The notes below the pieces were generated by a model, which was given only the letters and a program-made list of their open reading frames with translations, ran no database searches and had not been told where the DNA came from. Below are positions 45,776-54,942 of a stretch of 64,000 nucleotides of DNA, piece by piece; within the stretch, counting starts at the first letter, position 1, and the number at the start of each line of letters is the position of its first letter. A program made the translations under genes and the position numbers. This DNA is from Deltaproteobacteria bacterium (GTDB lineage: Bacteria; Myxococcota_A; UBA9160; UBA6930). Location: NCBI GenBank assembly GCA_016875395.1, contig VGRF01000021.1:1-64000 (forward strand). The letters are read 5' to 3'.

Positions 45776-46648
45776 ATGCGCTTCACGTTCGCCGAATCGA
45801 TGTGCGAGCCCAAACAGCTGCTAACGCTCGCCGTCGAAGCCGAGCGCTGCGGCTTCGACTCGTTCACGGTGCCCGAGTCGATCATGTACCCGAAGCATTC
45901 AGACTCGAAGTACCCGTACACCGCGACGGGCGGACGCGAGTTCCTGGAAGGCAAGCCCTTCATCGAGCCGTTCGTGCTGATGGGCGCGCTGAGCGCGATC
46001 ACGCAGCGGCTGCGCTTCACCACCTTCGTCGTGAAGCTGCCGCTTCGGCACCCCGTGCTCACCGCGAAGCAGGCCACTTCGGTCGCGGTGCTGAGCGACA
46101 ACCGCTTCGGCTTCGGCGTCGGCCTCTCGCCGTGGCCCGACGACTTCCGCGTGATGAACACGCCGTGGGAGGGCCGCGGCAAACGCCTCGACGAGTGCAT
46201 CGAGATCATCCGCGGCCTCTCCACGGGCGAGTTCTTCGAGTACCACGGCGAAGTCTTCGACGTGGAGCCGATCAAGCTCTGTCCCGCGCCGACCAAGCCG
46301 ATCCCGTTCCTGATCGGGGGCCACACGGACGCCGCCTACAAACGCGCGGCGAAGCTCGGCGACGGCTGGATGCACGGCGGCGGCGGCGAGGCGGCCGACC
46401 TCGATGGCGCGATCGCGCGCATCCAAGCGCTGCGCCGCGAGCACGGCACGGACAAGAAGCCGTTCGAGATTCATGCGATCTCGCTGAACGCCTACTCGGT
46501 CGGCGGGATCAAGAAGCTCGAGGACCAAGGCGTGACGGACGCGATCGTCGGCTTCCGCAACGCCTACGAGCCCGACACCATGCCCCTGCAAACCAAGATC
46601 GATGCGCTGAAAGGCTATGCGGACCGCGTGATCGCCAAGGTCCGCTGA
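45776..46648 (+). CDS. LLM-class (luciferase-like, probably F420-dependent) oxidoreductase
   Basis: A TIM-barrel protein of 290 residues. Characteristic parts are LTLAVEAERCGFDSFTVPES, VVKLPLRHPVLTAKQATSVAVLSDNRFGFGVGLSPW and PFLIGGHTDAAYKRAAKLGDGWM. The cofactor (F420 or FMN) cannot be settled from sequence alone; the fold type is common in F420-making bacteria. GGAGG sets ATG 45776. It heads a plus-strand run of redox-type genes. Confidence 0.88.
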   Translation: MRFTFAESMCEPKQLLTLAVEAERCGFDSFTVPESIMYPKHSDSKYPYTATGGREFLEGKPFIEPFVLMGALSAITQRLRFTTFVVKLPLRHPVLTAKQATSVAVLSDNRFGFGVGLSPWPDDFRVMNTPWEGRGKRLDECIEIIRGLSTGEFFEYHGEVFDVEPIKLCPAPTKPIPFLIGGHTDAAYKRAAKLGDGWMHGGGGEAADLDGAIARIQALRREHGTDKKPFEIHAISLNAYSVGGIKKLEDQGVTDAIVGFRNAYEPDTMPLQTKIDALKGYADRVIAKVR

Positions 46649-46659
46649 CGAGGCACACG

Positions 46660-47094
46660 ATGCCGTTCACGACGCTCGCCTGGAAGCTGTGGGCGCTCTC
46701 GGTGCTCGCGCTCGCGCTGAAGATGCTCGTGCTGGCGCTCCTCACGAGCCGCCAGCGGCTCGCGAAGCGCGTGTTCGCGTCGCCCGAGGACTACGCGACG
46801 CAGGGCATGGCGGAGAAGCGCGAGCGCGATCCCGACGTCGAGCGCTATCGGCGCGCGCACCGCAACGACCTCGAGAACATCCTCCCGTTCTTCGTGGTCG
46901 GCGCGATCTACGCCGCGACGCAGCCGAGCGCGCTCGGCGCATGGCTCTGCCTGCCTGGCTTCGCGCTCGCGCGGGTGCTGCACACCGTGTTCTACCTGCG
47001 CGGCGCCATGCCGCATCGCACGCTCGCGTACGGGTACGCCTACTTCGCGACGCTCTGGATGATCCTCGCCTCGGCGTGGAGCCTCGTCGCATGA
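46660..47094 (+). CDS. MAPEG-family membrane protein
   Basis: A protein of 144 residues with four helices. The family signature ERYRRAHRNDLENILPFFVVGAIY binds glutathione-like thiols in relatives (membrane glutathione transferases, leukotriene and prostaglandin enzymes). It lies 11 bases after the LLM gene and overlaps the Rdx gene by four bases, tying it to thiol chemistry. Confidence 0.9.
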   Translation: MPFTTLAWKLWALSVLALALKMLVLALLTSRQRLAKRVFASPEDYATQGMAEKRERDPDVERYRRAHRNDLENILPFFVVGAIYAATQPSALGAWLCLPGFALARVLHTVFYLRGAMPHRTLAYGYAYFATLWMILASAWSLVA

Positions 47095-47366
47095 AGCCGC
47101 GCGTCAGCATCACGTACTGCGCGAAGTGCAGGTTCCTAACGCGCGCGGCGTGGATGGCGCAGGAGCTGCTGACGACGTTCGCGGACGAGCTCGGAGAAAT
47201 CGCGCTCGTGCCGGGCGATGGCGGCGTGTTTCAGGTGCGCGTCGCGGAGGAGCTGATCGCGTGCCGCGTGCGCGACGGCGGCTTCCCGGAGCTCGCGGAG
47301 CTGAAGCGCCGCATCCGAGACCGCGTGGCGCCGGGCCGCGAGCTCGGACACAGCGATCGCCCGTAA
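47091..47366 (+). CDS. SelT/SelW/SelH-like (Rdx) protein, cysteine form
   Basis: A protein of 91 residues. ITYCAKCRFLTRAAWMAQELL carries CxxC (Cys10, Cys13) where the selenoprotein at 43191 has CxxU; LVPGDGGVFQVRV and CRVRDGGFPELAELKRRI match the Rdx fold. The ATG overlaps the MAPEG stop (ATGA). The window thus holds a Sec and a Cys paralogue of the same redox family. The TAA stop lies inside a CGTAACAA motif. Confidence 0.9.
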   Translation: MKPRVSITYCAKCRFLTRAAWMAQELLTTFADELGEIALVPGDGGVFQVRVAEELIACRVRDGGFPELAELKRRIRDRVAPGRELGHSDRP

Positions 47367-47389
47367 CAACTCGCCCGCGGAGAACTCCC

Positions 47390-47791
47390 ATGACCCGCCT
47401 CGCCTCGCTCACCGCCGCAGTGCTCCTCACCTTCGCCGCTGCTTCAGCGCCCGCCCTCGACTGGAGCGCGCACGCGAGCGCCGACACGGTCGTGATCGCG
47501 ACGACGGACGAAGGCGGCGCCGCGCGCGACACGACGATTTGGTTGTGCGTCTCGAACGGTCAGGGCTACGTGCGCGGTGGCGGTGGGCAGTGGGTGGCGA
47601 ACGCACTGCGCGACGGTGCGGTGACGCTGCGCGTGGGCGATGCGCATCTCGCGCTGACCGCGACGCGCGTGACCGACGCCGCCGAGATCGAGCGCGTGAC
47701 CGCGGACTTCCGCGCGAAGTACGGCTTCAGCGACACGCTCGCGACGCTGATCCGCGGCGAGCCCACGATCTTCCGCCTGACGCCGCGGTGA
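47390..47791 (+). CDS. Secreted split-barrel (DUF2255-like) protein
   Basis: A protein of 133 residues. The signal peptide ends AASAPALDW; the body follows the deazaflavin/PNPOx-like pattern (TTIWLCVSNGQGYVRGGGGQWVANALRDGAVTLRVGDAHL ... VTADFRAKYGF). An export signal on this fold is uncommon. GGAG precedes ATG 47390, and the stop overlaps the next start. Confidence 0.72.
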   Translation: MTRLASLTAAVLLTFAAASAPALDWSAHASADTVVIATTDEGGAARDTTIWLCVSNGQGYVRGGGGQWVANALRDGAVTLRVGDAHLALTATRVTDAAEIERVTADFRAKYGFSDTLATLIRGEPTIFRLTPR

Positions 47792-48216
47792 GCGCCGCGC
47801 TCTTCAGCTACGGCACGCTGATGCTCGCGCCGGTGCGCCGCCTGCACTCGCGCCGCGCGTTCGCGACCGAGCCGGCGACGCTCGCCGGCTTCGCGCGCGT
47901 GGCGCTTCGCGGCGCGAGCTACCCCGGACTCGTCCCCGATGCGCGCGGAGTCGTTACGGGCGTGCTCGTGCGCGGCATCGCGCCTGCGCTGCTCGCGAAG
48001 CTCGATCGCTGGGAGGGCGCGGAGTACACGCGCCAGCCCGTGCGCGTCACGCTCGCGAGCGGCGAGAGCGCGCCCGCGTTCGTCTACGTGCGCGCGCCGC
48101 GCGCGCGCAGCCGCGCACTCGCGCAAGACTGGGAAGCGAGCGCGTTCGAGCGACGTGATCTCGCGCGCTGGCTGAAGACCGCGCGCCATCGCAACGCGAA
48201 GGAGTCTCCCCGATGA
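47788..48216 (+). CDS. Gamma-glutamylcyclotransferase-like (AIG2/GGACT) protein
   Basis: A protein of 142 residues. The substrate loop FSYGTLM at the N-terminus, FARVALRGASYPGLVPD, the catalytic-type Glu in LDRWEGAEYTRQPVRV and AFVYV are typical. It may act on gamma-glutamyl amines or peptides, which fits the neighbouring glutathione-type genes. GTG 47788 overlaps the previous stop; its own stop overlaps a 22-codon ORF. Confidence 0.85.
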   Translation: MSAALFSYGTLMLAPVRRLHSRRAFATEPATLAGFARVALRGASYPGLVPDARGVVTGVLVRGIAPALLAKLDRWEGAEYTRQPVRVTLASGESAPAFVYVRAPRARSRALAQDWEASAFERRDLARWLKTARHRNAKESPR

Positions 48217-48281
48217 CCGACGCGGAGAAGTTCCTCGCGCGCTCCCGCGTCTTCGCGCCGGGGCTGGAGCGGACGAAATGA
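48213..48281 (+). pseudogene. Truncated N-terminal gene remnant (22 codons)
   Basis: AAGGAG precedes ATG 48213, which overlaps the previous stop (ATGA). The 22 codons MTDAEKFLARSRVFAPGLER ... are followed at once by a change to a lower-GC tract on the opposite strand. It looks like the beginning of a gene whose remainder was replaced. It could instead be a genuine micro-ORF. Confidence 0.4.
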
Positions 48282-48330
48282 AGTGCGACCGGCCGGCCTC
48301 AATTGATCCGCTGGATGGTCGCGATCGCTC

Positions 48331-48825
48331 TCAGCGCTCTGCGCACACGAAGACCGCCGCTCCTTCGTGAGCCGCCGTTGCGACATCGGGCAACCGGTGC
48401 GCGTAGAGGTCGCGAAAACCCGAGTCGTCGAAGTGCCACCGCGTGACTTCCTCGAGGCGGATCTCGTTCGCAGCAAACAAGCCAGCGGCGATGGCGTCGA
48501 GCGTCGGCTTGAGGAAGTTCTCGATGTCGAGCGGTCGGTTTCCATGCGACGCGGCGTGGAATGTGAAGCCGAGTGAGATCGCGATGCGCTGCTCGCTGAT
48601 CCAAGGCGCCGGCCCGCGCTGCGCCTTGACGACGCCCGCAACCGCGAGTTTCCAGCTCTTGGTTCGGTTCGCCCCGGGCTTCGATGTCGTGACCGAGTTT
48701 CCAATCAGCGCGCTGGCGAACGCGGAGAGCGTTCGAGCGCTCCGAGCGAACGCGACGACAGGCAAGGTCCACCCGCCGATCCGCTCGAATCGAAGCTCGA
48801 GGCCATGCGTGGTCCCCGAGATCAT
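48331..48825 (-). CDS. RusA-like endonuclease / hypothetical protein on a lower-GC tract
   Basis: A protein of 164 residues. The C-terminal half, GNRPLDIENFLKPTLDAIAAGLFAANEIRLEEV, resembles the PDxDNxxKxxLDAL core of RusA-type Holliday-junction resolvases, in which Asp residues bind metal; here one Asp is replaced by Glu. Base composition is clearly less GC-rich than neighbours, which suggests acquisition from a phage or mobile element. The start ATG overlaps the stop of the DUF2905 gene by four bases. The assignment is tentative. Confidence 0.6.
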   Translation of the reverse strand: MISGTTHGLELRFERIGGWTLPVVAFARSARTLSAFASALIGNSVTTSKPGANRTKSWKLAVAGVVKAQRGPAPWISEQRIAISLGFTFHAASHGNRPLDIENFLKPTLDAIAAGLFAANEIRLEEVTRWHFDDSGFRDLYAHRLPDVATAAHEGAAVFVCAER

Positions 48826-49058
48826 TTCATCCGCTCGATCAGCTGCATCACGAGCGTGACGATCGCGCTCAGCAGGATGCAGCTCGTGATCGGGAAGTAG
48901 AGCGCTAAGCCGTCGCGCTCGAAGCGGACGTCGCCGGGAAGCTTGCCGAGCAGCGGGATGTGCGGCGCGAGTGAGACCAGCAGCCCGAGCGCGACGAGCG
49001 CGGCGCCGATCAGGATCAGCGTGCGGCCGATCGAAACGCCTAGAGCCCACTCCCCCAC
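48822..49058 (-). CDS. DUF2905-family small membrane protein
   Basis: A protein of about 78 residues with two helices flanking the family signature IPLLGKLPGDVRFERDGLALYFPITSCILLS. The start is uncertain: GTG 49058 lies inside the end of the SDR gene and has no clear ribosome binding site. Function unknown in the family. Confidence 0.75.
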   Translation of the reverse strand: MGEWALGVSIGRTLILIGAALVALGLLVSLAPHIPLLGKLPGDVRFERDGLALYFPITSCILLSAIVTLVMQLIERMK

Positions 49059-49816
49059 GGCGTGAACTGCGCCGTGCCCGCGAACACGCCGCCGTCGACC
49101 GGCACGATCGCGCCGTTCACGAAGGACGCCGCGGGCGAGCAGAGGAACACGAGCACCGCGGCGATCTCTTCCGCCTCGCCCCAGCGGCCGAGCGGGATGT
49201 GGCGGCGCAGCTCGTCGTGCACGGGCTGCAGCTGCCGAATCTCCTTCGTCATGCCGGTGTGCGTCGGACCGGGGCAAACCGCGTTGATGCGGATTCCTTG
49301 CTTGCCGAGCTCGAGTGCCGCCGAGCGCACGAAGTTGACGACGCCGCCCTTCGCGGCGTTGTAGGCCCACAGGCCCGGGTCGCCGCCGAGGCCGGAGACC
49401 GACGCGGTCACGGCGACCGCGGGTGCGTCGGCTTTGCGCAGCGCGGGCAGCGCGGCGCGCACGCCGAGCACTGCGGCGCGCAGGTTCACGGCGATCACGC
49501 GGTCGAAGGTCGCCATGTCGAGCTGGTCGATCGCGCCGTTCGCGGGCAGGCCCGCGTTCAGCACGAGCGCGTGGAGGCCGCCGAGCTCCTGTGCGAGCGC
49601 CACCGCCGCGGCGTTCGTGCTCTCCTGCGTGACGTCGCCCGCGAGCTTGCGCACGTTCGCGCCTTCGAGCTGTGCGAGGCCCTTCTCTTCGAGATCGACC
49701 GCGACCACGCGCCCGCCGAGCGCGAGCACGCGCCGCGCCGCTGCGAGGCCGATGCCCGAGCCCGCGCCCGTGATCACCGCCACGCGCCCCGTCCAGTCGT
49801 ATCCGAGATTCGCCAC
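49040..49816 (-). CDS. Short-chain dehydrogenase/reductase
   Basis: A protein of 258 residues of the classical SDR type: cofactor loop TGAGSGIG, VLNAGLPAN (NAG), catalytic Ser in TASVSGLGG and YxxxK in YNAAK, then VCPGPTHTGM. An Asp at the end of strand 2 (VVAVDLEEK) favours NAD over NADP. The substrate is unknown. It is divergent from the second SDR at 49901. Confidence 0.92.
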   Translation of the reverse strand: MANLGYDWTGRVAVITGAGSGIGLAAARRVLALGGRVVAVDLEEKGLAQLEGANVRKLAGDVTQESTNAAAVALAQELGGLHALVLNAGLPANGAIDQLDMATFDRVIAVNLRAAVLGVRAALPALRKADAPAVAVTASVSGLGGDPGLWAYNAAKGGVVNFVRSAALELGKQGIRINAVCPGPTHTGMTKEIRQLQPVHDELRRHIPLGRWGEAEEIAAVLVFLCSPAASFVNGAIVPVDGGVFAGTAQFTPWGSGL

Positions 49817-49900
49817 TCGCTCTCCTTCACGCGCCGGCGGACCAGCCTATCACCCGTGATACGCTCGCTTCTTCCCCAATCTCGATGAAGGAGAACTGCG

Positions 49901-50656
49901 ATGGATCTCGGCCTCAAGGGCAAGAAGGCGATCGTTACGGGCGCGACCAAGGGCATCGGGCGCGCGATTGCGGAGACGCTGGTCGCGGAGGGCGCGGAAG
50001 TCGCGATCTGCTCGCGCAGCGCGGAGTCGGTCGAGGCCGCGAAGAAGGCGCTCGAGCAGCGCGGCGGCAAGGTGTTCGCGAAGGCTGCCGACGTGGGAAA
50101 GAGCGACGCGCTGGTCGCGTTCATCAACGAGGCGGCGGCGGCGATGGGCGGCATCGACATCTTCGTGCACAACCCGAGCGGCGGGAACGGCATGGACGAG
50201 AAGGCCTTCCGCGCAAACTTCGAGGTCGATCTGCTGGGCGCCGTTCACAGCGTGAACACCGCACTCCCGCACCTCGAGAAGTCGAAGGGCGCGGTGATCT
50301 TCATCAGCACCACCGCGGCGATCGAGACGTTCATCGGGCCGACGTCGTACAATGCGATCAAGGCCGCGCTGATCCGGCACGGCAGCGGCCTCGCGCAGGC
50401 GCTGGCGCCGAAGGGCATTCGCGTGAACACGGTCTCACCGGGCCCGATCATGATCGAGGGCGGCTCCTGGGACATGATCAAGACGCACCGCAAGCCCATG
50501 TACGACGCCACCGTCGCCGGCATCCCAGCCGGCCGCATGGGCACCGCGCAGGAGATCGCCGATGCCGTCGCGTTCCTCGCGAGCCCTCGCTCGGGCTTCA
50601 CCACGGGCGTGAACCTCGTGATCGACGGCGGCTTCACGAAGCGCGTCGACTTCTAA
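49901..50656 (+). CDS. Short-chain dehydrogenase/reductase (FabG-like)
   Basis: A protein of 251 residues. The cofactor loop TGATKGIG with Arg in CSRS favours NADP. HNPSGG replaces the usual NAG motif, the catalytic residues lie in [10 protein letters not shown] and YNAIK, and [11 protein letters not shown] follows. AAGGAGA sets ATG 49901. It is followed by a GST gene after 44 bases that contain a CCTAACAA copy. Confidence 0.92.
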   Translation: MDLGLKGKKAIVTGATKGIGRAIAETLVAEGAEVAICSRSAESVEAAKKALEQRGGKVFAKAADVGKSDALVAFINEAAAAMGGIDIFVHNPSGGNGMDEKAFRANFEVDLLGAVHSVNTALPHLEKSKGAVIFISTTAAIETFIGPTSYNAIKAALIRHGSGLAQALAPKGIRVNTVSPGPIMIEGGSWDMIKTHRKPMYDATVAGIPAGRMGTAQEIADAVAFLASPRSGFTTGVNLVIDGGFTKRVDF

Positions 50657-50700
50657 AGGCAGGCGGCGCGACCCCCTAACAATCACCGAGGAACTCAGTC

Positions 50701-51315
50701 ATGAAGCTCTACGACTCGATCGGGCCGAACCCGCACATGGTCCGCATGTTTGCGGCGGAGAAGGGGTTCGCGTTCAAGGACGTGGTGAAGATCGACATCA
50801 TGAAGGGCGAGAACCGGCAGGCGCCGTTTCTCGCGAAGAACCCGGCGGGCGGCATGCCGGCGGTCGAGCTCGAAGACGGGCGCGTGATCGCGGAGACGAT
50901 CGCGATCTGCGAGCTGATCGAGGAGACGAAGCCGACGCCGGCGCTGATCGGCGCCAACGCCGCGGACCGCGCGGAGACGCGCATGTGGGTGCGGCGCGTC
51001 GAGTGGAAGATCATTCAGCCCATGACGGACGGCTTCCGCTTCGCCGAGGGCCTGCCGATCTTCAAGTCGCGCATGTACACCGCGCCCGAGGCGGCGCCGG
51101 CTCTCAAGGCGATCGCGCAGGAGGGCTACAAGTGGCTCGACGCGCAGCTCGCCGGCCGCGACACGATCGTGCCCGGGCGCTTCTCGCTGGCGGACGTCGC
51201 GCTCTACGCGCTCGCCGCTTTCGGCGCGACCGTCGGCCAGCCGATCGCCCCTAACAACACGAACGTGCTGCGCTGGTTCGAGGCGACGAAGGCGCGGCCC
51301 AGCGCGAAGGCGTAA
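50701..51315 (+). CDS. Glutathione S-transferase-like protein
   Basis: A protein of 204 residues. A thioredoxin-like N-terminal domain (MKLYDSIGPNPHMVRMFAAEKG) carries the cis-Pro region NPAGGMPAVELEDGRVIAETIAI, and a helical C-terminal domain has the FSLADVALYALAAF motif. It conjugates or reduces small molecules with glutathione in relatives. The context with MAPEG, Rdx and cyclotransferase-like genes supports a thiol-detoxification theme. Confidence 0.9.
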   Translation: MKLYDSIGPNPHMVRMFAAEKGFAFKDVVKIDIMKGENRQAPFLAKNPAGGMPAVELEDGRVIAETIAICELIEETKPTPALIGANAADRAETRMWVRRVEWKIIQPMTDGFRFAEGLPIFKSRMYTAPEAAPALKAIAQEGYKWLDAQLAGRDTIVPGRFSLADVALYALAAFGATVGQPIAPNNTNVLRWFEATKARPSAKA

Positions 51316-51328
51316 CGGCGGGAGCGCG

Positions 51329-51910
51329 ATGACCGACGAGCGCGCGCCGTTGCCGTTCGAGGCGACGATGCCGCCGCGCCGCTGGATGGGCGCGGCGGCC
51401 CTCGTCGGCGCGCTGGCGTATGTCCCGCTCCTCGTTCGCTTCAACCTCACCGAGTCGCTCGCCTCGAGCCATCTCGCGTTCACGTTGCTCGACCTGGCCT
51501 TCCGCGCGGGTCTCGTCGTTTTGCTTGCCGCCAATTCGTATCTCGCGTTTTCCCAAGGCCTCGGTGCGCTCGCTCCCTGGACGCTCCGCATCACGACAGC
51601 CCGCCTCGAGTACGTGCCTCCCGCATGGTGGAGCCGCTGGCCGGGGTGGGGCGCGACCTTCGGAATGACGATCGATGCGGCCGACGTGCGGCGCCTCGCT
51701 TGGGACGGCTACGACAACATCGGCATCGAGCTGAAGAGCGGGCAGATCATCCCGATGTACTTTCGGAATCGGATCGCGAAAGACCAGCACGCAGCATCGC
51801 GTCTCGCTGTTCTCGCCTTCGTCTCACAGGCGAGCGGAAATCCGCTCCCAACCCCGCCACTCGACGTCGCGCCCTGGGTTGTGAGGGATTCTTCGCGCGT
51901 TCGCAGTTAG
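51329..51910 (+). CDS. Hypothetical two-helix membrane protein
   Basis: A protein of 193 residues with two N-terminal helices (about 20-36 and 50-70) followed by a strand-rich domain (TLRITTARLEYVPPAWWSRWPGW ... DVRRLAWDGYDNIGIELKSGQIIPMYF) that resembles bacterial PH-like domains. G+C is lower than neighbours. Its stop codon overlaps the stop of the convergent gene. Confidence 0.65.
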   Translation: MTDERAPLPFEATMPPRRWMGAAALVGALAYVPLLVRFNLTESLASSHLAFTLLDLAFRAGLVVLLAANSYLAFSQGLGALAPWTLRITTARLEYVPPAWWSRWPGWGATFGMTIDAADVRRLAWDGYDNIGIELKSGQIIPMYFRNRIAKDQHAASRLAVLAFVSQASGNPLPTPPLDVAPWVVRDSSRVRS

Positions 51911-52278
51911 TCCTCATCGCGCACGGGCAACTTCGCCACGAGCTTCCGCGGCGCGACGAGCCGCCAGCTCTGCTCCACGAGCGCGGCGACCTGCGCCCAC
52001 GGCACGCGGCCGTCGAGGTAGACGCCGACCCAGCCGGCACGTCCGACGTACGGCGGCACGAAGTAGCGGCGCGGGTCGTAAGCGACGAGCGACTCCTGCG
52101 CGCCGGGCGGCGCCTTCAGCCACGCCGTGAGCCGCGCGTCCTCGCTGCCGCACAGCGCGAACATCTTCTCGCGCACGCGTAACGTGGGCACGTCCCAGGT
52201 GAGCTTCTCGCGCGCTTCGGGCAGCGCGAGGCAGAGCGCGCGCATGCGATCGAGTGGCGTGCGCGGCGCGCGCCTCAC
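51907..52278 (-). CDS. MmcQ/YjbR-family protein
   Basis: A protein of 123 residues. The family pattern runs from LCLALPEAREKLTWDVPTLRVREKMFALCG to RYFVPPYVGRAGWVGVYLD and VPWAQVAALVEQSWRLVAPRKL. Members are small DNA-binding-like proteins of unclear role. GTG 52278 overlaps the stop of the TonB receptor gene (GTGA). A GTG at 52290 is also in frame. Confidence 0.85.
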   Translation of the reverse strand: MRRAPRTPLDRMRALCLALPEAREKLTWDVPTLRVREKMFALCGSEDARLTAWLKAPPGAQESLVAYDPRRYFVPPYVGRAGWVGVYLDGRVPWAQVAALVEQSWRLVAPRKLVAKLPVRDED

Positions 52279-54871
52279 TCGTTTCGCCACGCAAAGCCCA
52301 CGCGCACGCCGTACGTACGCGGCGGAAGCAGGCCGATCGATGCGGGGAACGAGCCTGAGAACTCGCCCGTCGTCGTGTTGCGCGCGTAGACGATCTCGTT
52401 CTCGAGGTTCTCGGCGAACACTTCGAGCGTGAGGCGCTCGCTCGCGCTGCGCCACACGAGGCGCACGTCGGTGCGCGTGAATGCGTCGACTCGGTCGCTG
52501 GCGAGCGCGTACGGGCGCAGGAAGTAGTCGCTCGTGTAGGCGAGCTTCACGACGGGCGTGAGCGTGCCGCGCGCGCCGAGCTCGACCTGATAGCTGGCAA
52601 AGAGGCTCGCCTTCCACTTCGGCGCGTCTTCGAGGCGATGGCCCGCGAGGTTGCTCTCGCCACGCCACGGGAAGAGCGGGTCGGGCGCGGGGCAGCCGGG
52701 ATCCGAGACGGGGAGCACCTGCGCGGCGTCGTCGCTGCAGAACTCGTCGAAGCGCGCGTCGAGGAAGCCGGCGCTCGCCTGTAGCGTGAGCGCCTCGACG
52801 GGGCGCGCGACGAGCTCGAGCTCGATGCCGCGAATCGTCGCGGCCGCTGCGTTCTGCGTGAACTGCGTGAGGCCGACCGTCTGCGGCACCTGCAGGTCCG
52901 TGTACTCGGACCAGAAGCCCGTGAGCGCGAGCTGCACACGCCCATCCGCGAGCGACGACTTCAAGCCGAGCTCCCATGCGCGGATCAGCTCCGGGTCGAC
53001 GTCGCGGATCACTCCCGTCTGGTTGTCGGCCTCGAGGTTCCCGCTCTTGTAGCCGCGCGCGAACTTCGCGTAGACGGTGTGGTCCTCGCTCGGGAACCAG
53101 CGCACGCCGAGCTCCCAGGTGTGCTCCTTGAACACGGCGCGTCCCGTCTGCGGGCCGCTCGGTCCAGCCGGGCTCGCGAGGTTCTCGAAGTCGAGACGCT
53201 GGGAATCGCGGTTCCAGCGCCAACCGCCGAACAGCTCGAGGTCGATGCGCGGCTCGCTGCCTGACAACTCGAGGGGGCGCACGGTGACGCTCGTGAACGG
53301 CGCGAAGCCGACCGCGACGCCCGACAGCTCGCTCACGATCGTGCCGAACGGCAGCACGATCTCGTCGAAGCTGCGCTCGGTCTCGCTCCGGAAGTAGAAG
53401 AGGCCCGCGATCCAGTCGACCGCGCCATCCCCTTGCGAGCTGAGGCGCAGCTCACCGGACGCGAGATCGTTCCGATGCGGTCGGAACACGTCGATCAGCG
53501 GGAGCTCGCTGCCGTCGGCGTCGACAGACTGGTTGAAGCGCCCGTGCTCCCAGCCGAACAGCGCGTCGAGGCGCAGCTCGCCGAGCGCGCCGGCGCTGAA
53601 GTCCCAGCTCGCCGCGCCGTCGATGCCATACACGCGCAGGCTCGTGCGATGCCGGCGCCACGCGCTCGAGCGCACCTGCAGCGGGTCGTCAGGGATCGGC
53701 TGCGCCGCGACGCCGATCTGCGCGTTCGGCGCGACCTCCCCGAGAATCGCCGGGATGCCGAGGCCGGGCTCGCCTTGGAACAGAACGAGATCCGTCGCCT
53801 GCGCGAGGCGCTGCGCGCGAGTCCCTGAGAACCCGTACGCGCGTGCGATCAGAAGCAGCAGGTTCTCGCCGGCCGGGATTGCAACGGCGGGTCGTTGCAA
53901 CCCGGCGACGGCGGCATCGCTCCGCCGGAGCACACCCCGATGCCGATGCCGAACGGCAGCTCGCTGCGCATGTCGGCAACGAACGCGGCGTAGCCCTGGT
54001 AGGGATCGAAGTCGACGACGCCGAAGTTGCGCGACTCGAGCACGCCGTCGTCGTCGAACATGCGCGTGTCGAGAAAGCCCGTCGTGTAGTCGCCCACCAG
54101 CGGGCGCGACACGTAGGGATCCGCGTCCGACTGGTTGAAGAAGCCGCGCACGATCAGCTCGACGTTCTCGCTCGGCAGCGAGCGCAGCGTGAGGCGCGAG
54201 TACCACTCGTCCGCGTTGTGCGGATCGTCGCGGCGCCGCGGGCGCTCGAGATCGTTCATGTAGCCGTCGCGCACCTGGCGCTGGACGGCGAGTCGCGCCA
54301 TCAGCCGCTCGTCGCCTTCGCCGAAGAGCGGCGCGTTCACGACGGCGCGCACCTGCACGTGGCGGTAGTTGCCGAGCAGCGCGTCCCCGAGCGCCTCGTA
54401 CTCCGCGTGCGGCTTCTTCCAGACGAAGTTGATCGCACCCGCGGTGGCGTTGCGGCCGTAGACCGTGCCCGACGGCCCGCGCACCAGCTCGATCGCGTCG
54501 AGGTCGTAGTACTGCCCCAACAACGAGTCGAGGCCGAGCTTGAAGAGGCCGTTCACGTGGTACGCGACCGGCGACTGCGAGCTGAACGACTCGGAGACGC
54601 CGCGAATCGAGAAGTTCCCGGTGCGGCTCTCGCCCTTCGTGACCACGTTCGGAATCAGCGTGACGAGATCGGAGGCGCTCTCGAGATTCGCGAGCGCGAT
54701 CGTCTCGTCGGAGAATGCGGTCACCGACGCCGCGACGTCGTGCAGCGACTCGTCGCGCTTCGTGATCGAGACGACGATCTCTTCCACTTCGCCCTCGCGC
54801 TCCGCCGGGGCCTCCTGCGCCGCGACGTGCGCGGCGAGCGCGAGCACGAGAGTGAGCGGAAGGATGCGCAC
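52275..54871 (-). pseudogene. TonB-dependent outer-membrane receptor, interrupted by a frameshift
   Basis: The N-terminal frame (from GTG 54871, signal peptide LTLVLALAAHVAAQ) contains the plug domain (EEIVVSITKRDESLHDVAASVTAF, NFSIRGVSES, ELVRGPSGTVYGRNATAGAINF) and the first barrel strands, and stops near 53850. The C-terminal frame resumes at IPAGENLLLLIARAYGF and runs to the terminal barrel strand RTYGVRVGFAWRNE with its aromatic C-terminal signature. A one-base indel near 53870-53900 joins them into about 865 residues. The protein would import a large substrate with TonB energy. A TTG at 54946 overlapping the tmk stop is an alternative start. Confidence 0.88.
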
Positions 54872-54942
54872 AGCGAGCTCCGCGGGCGCCAGCGAGAATG
54901 CGCGCGGCGAGCGTCTCACGCGCGACGCCGCGGCGTCAACGC

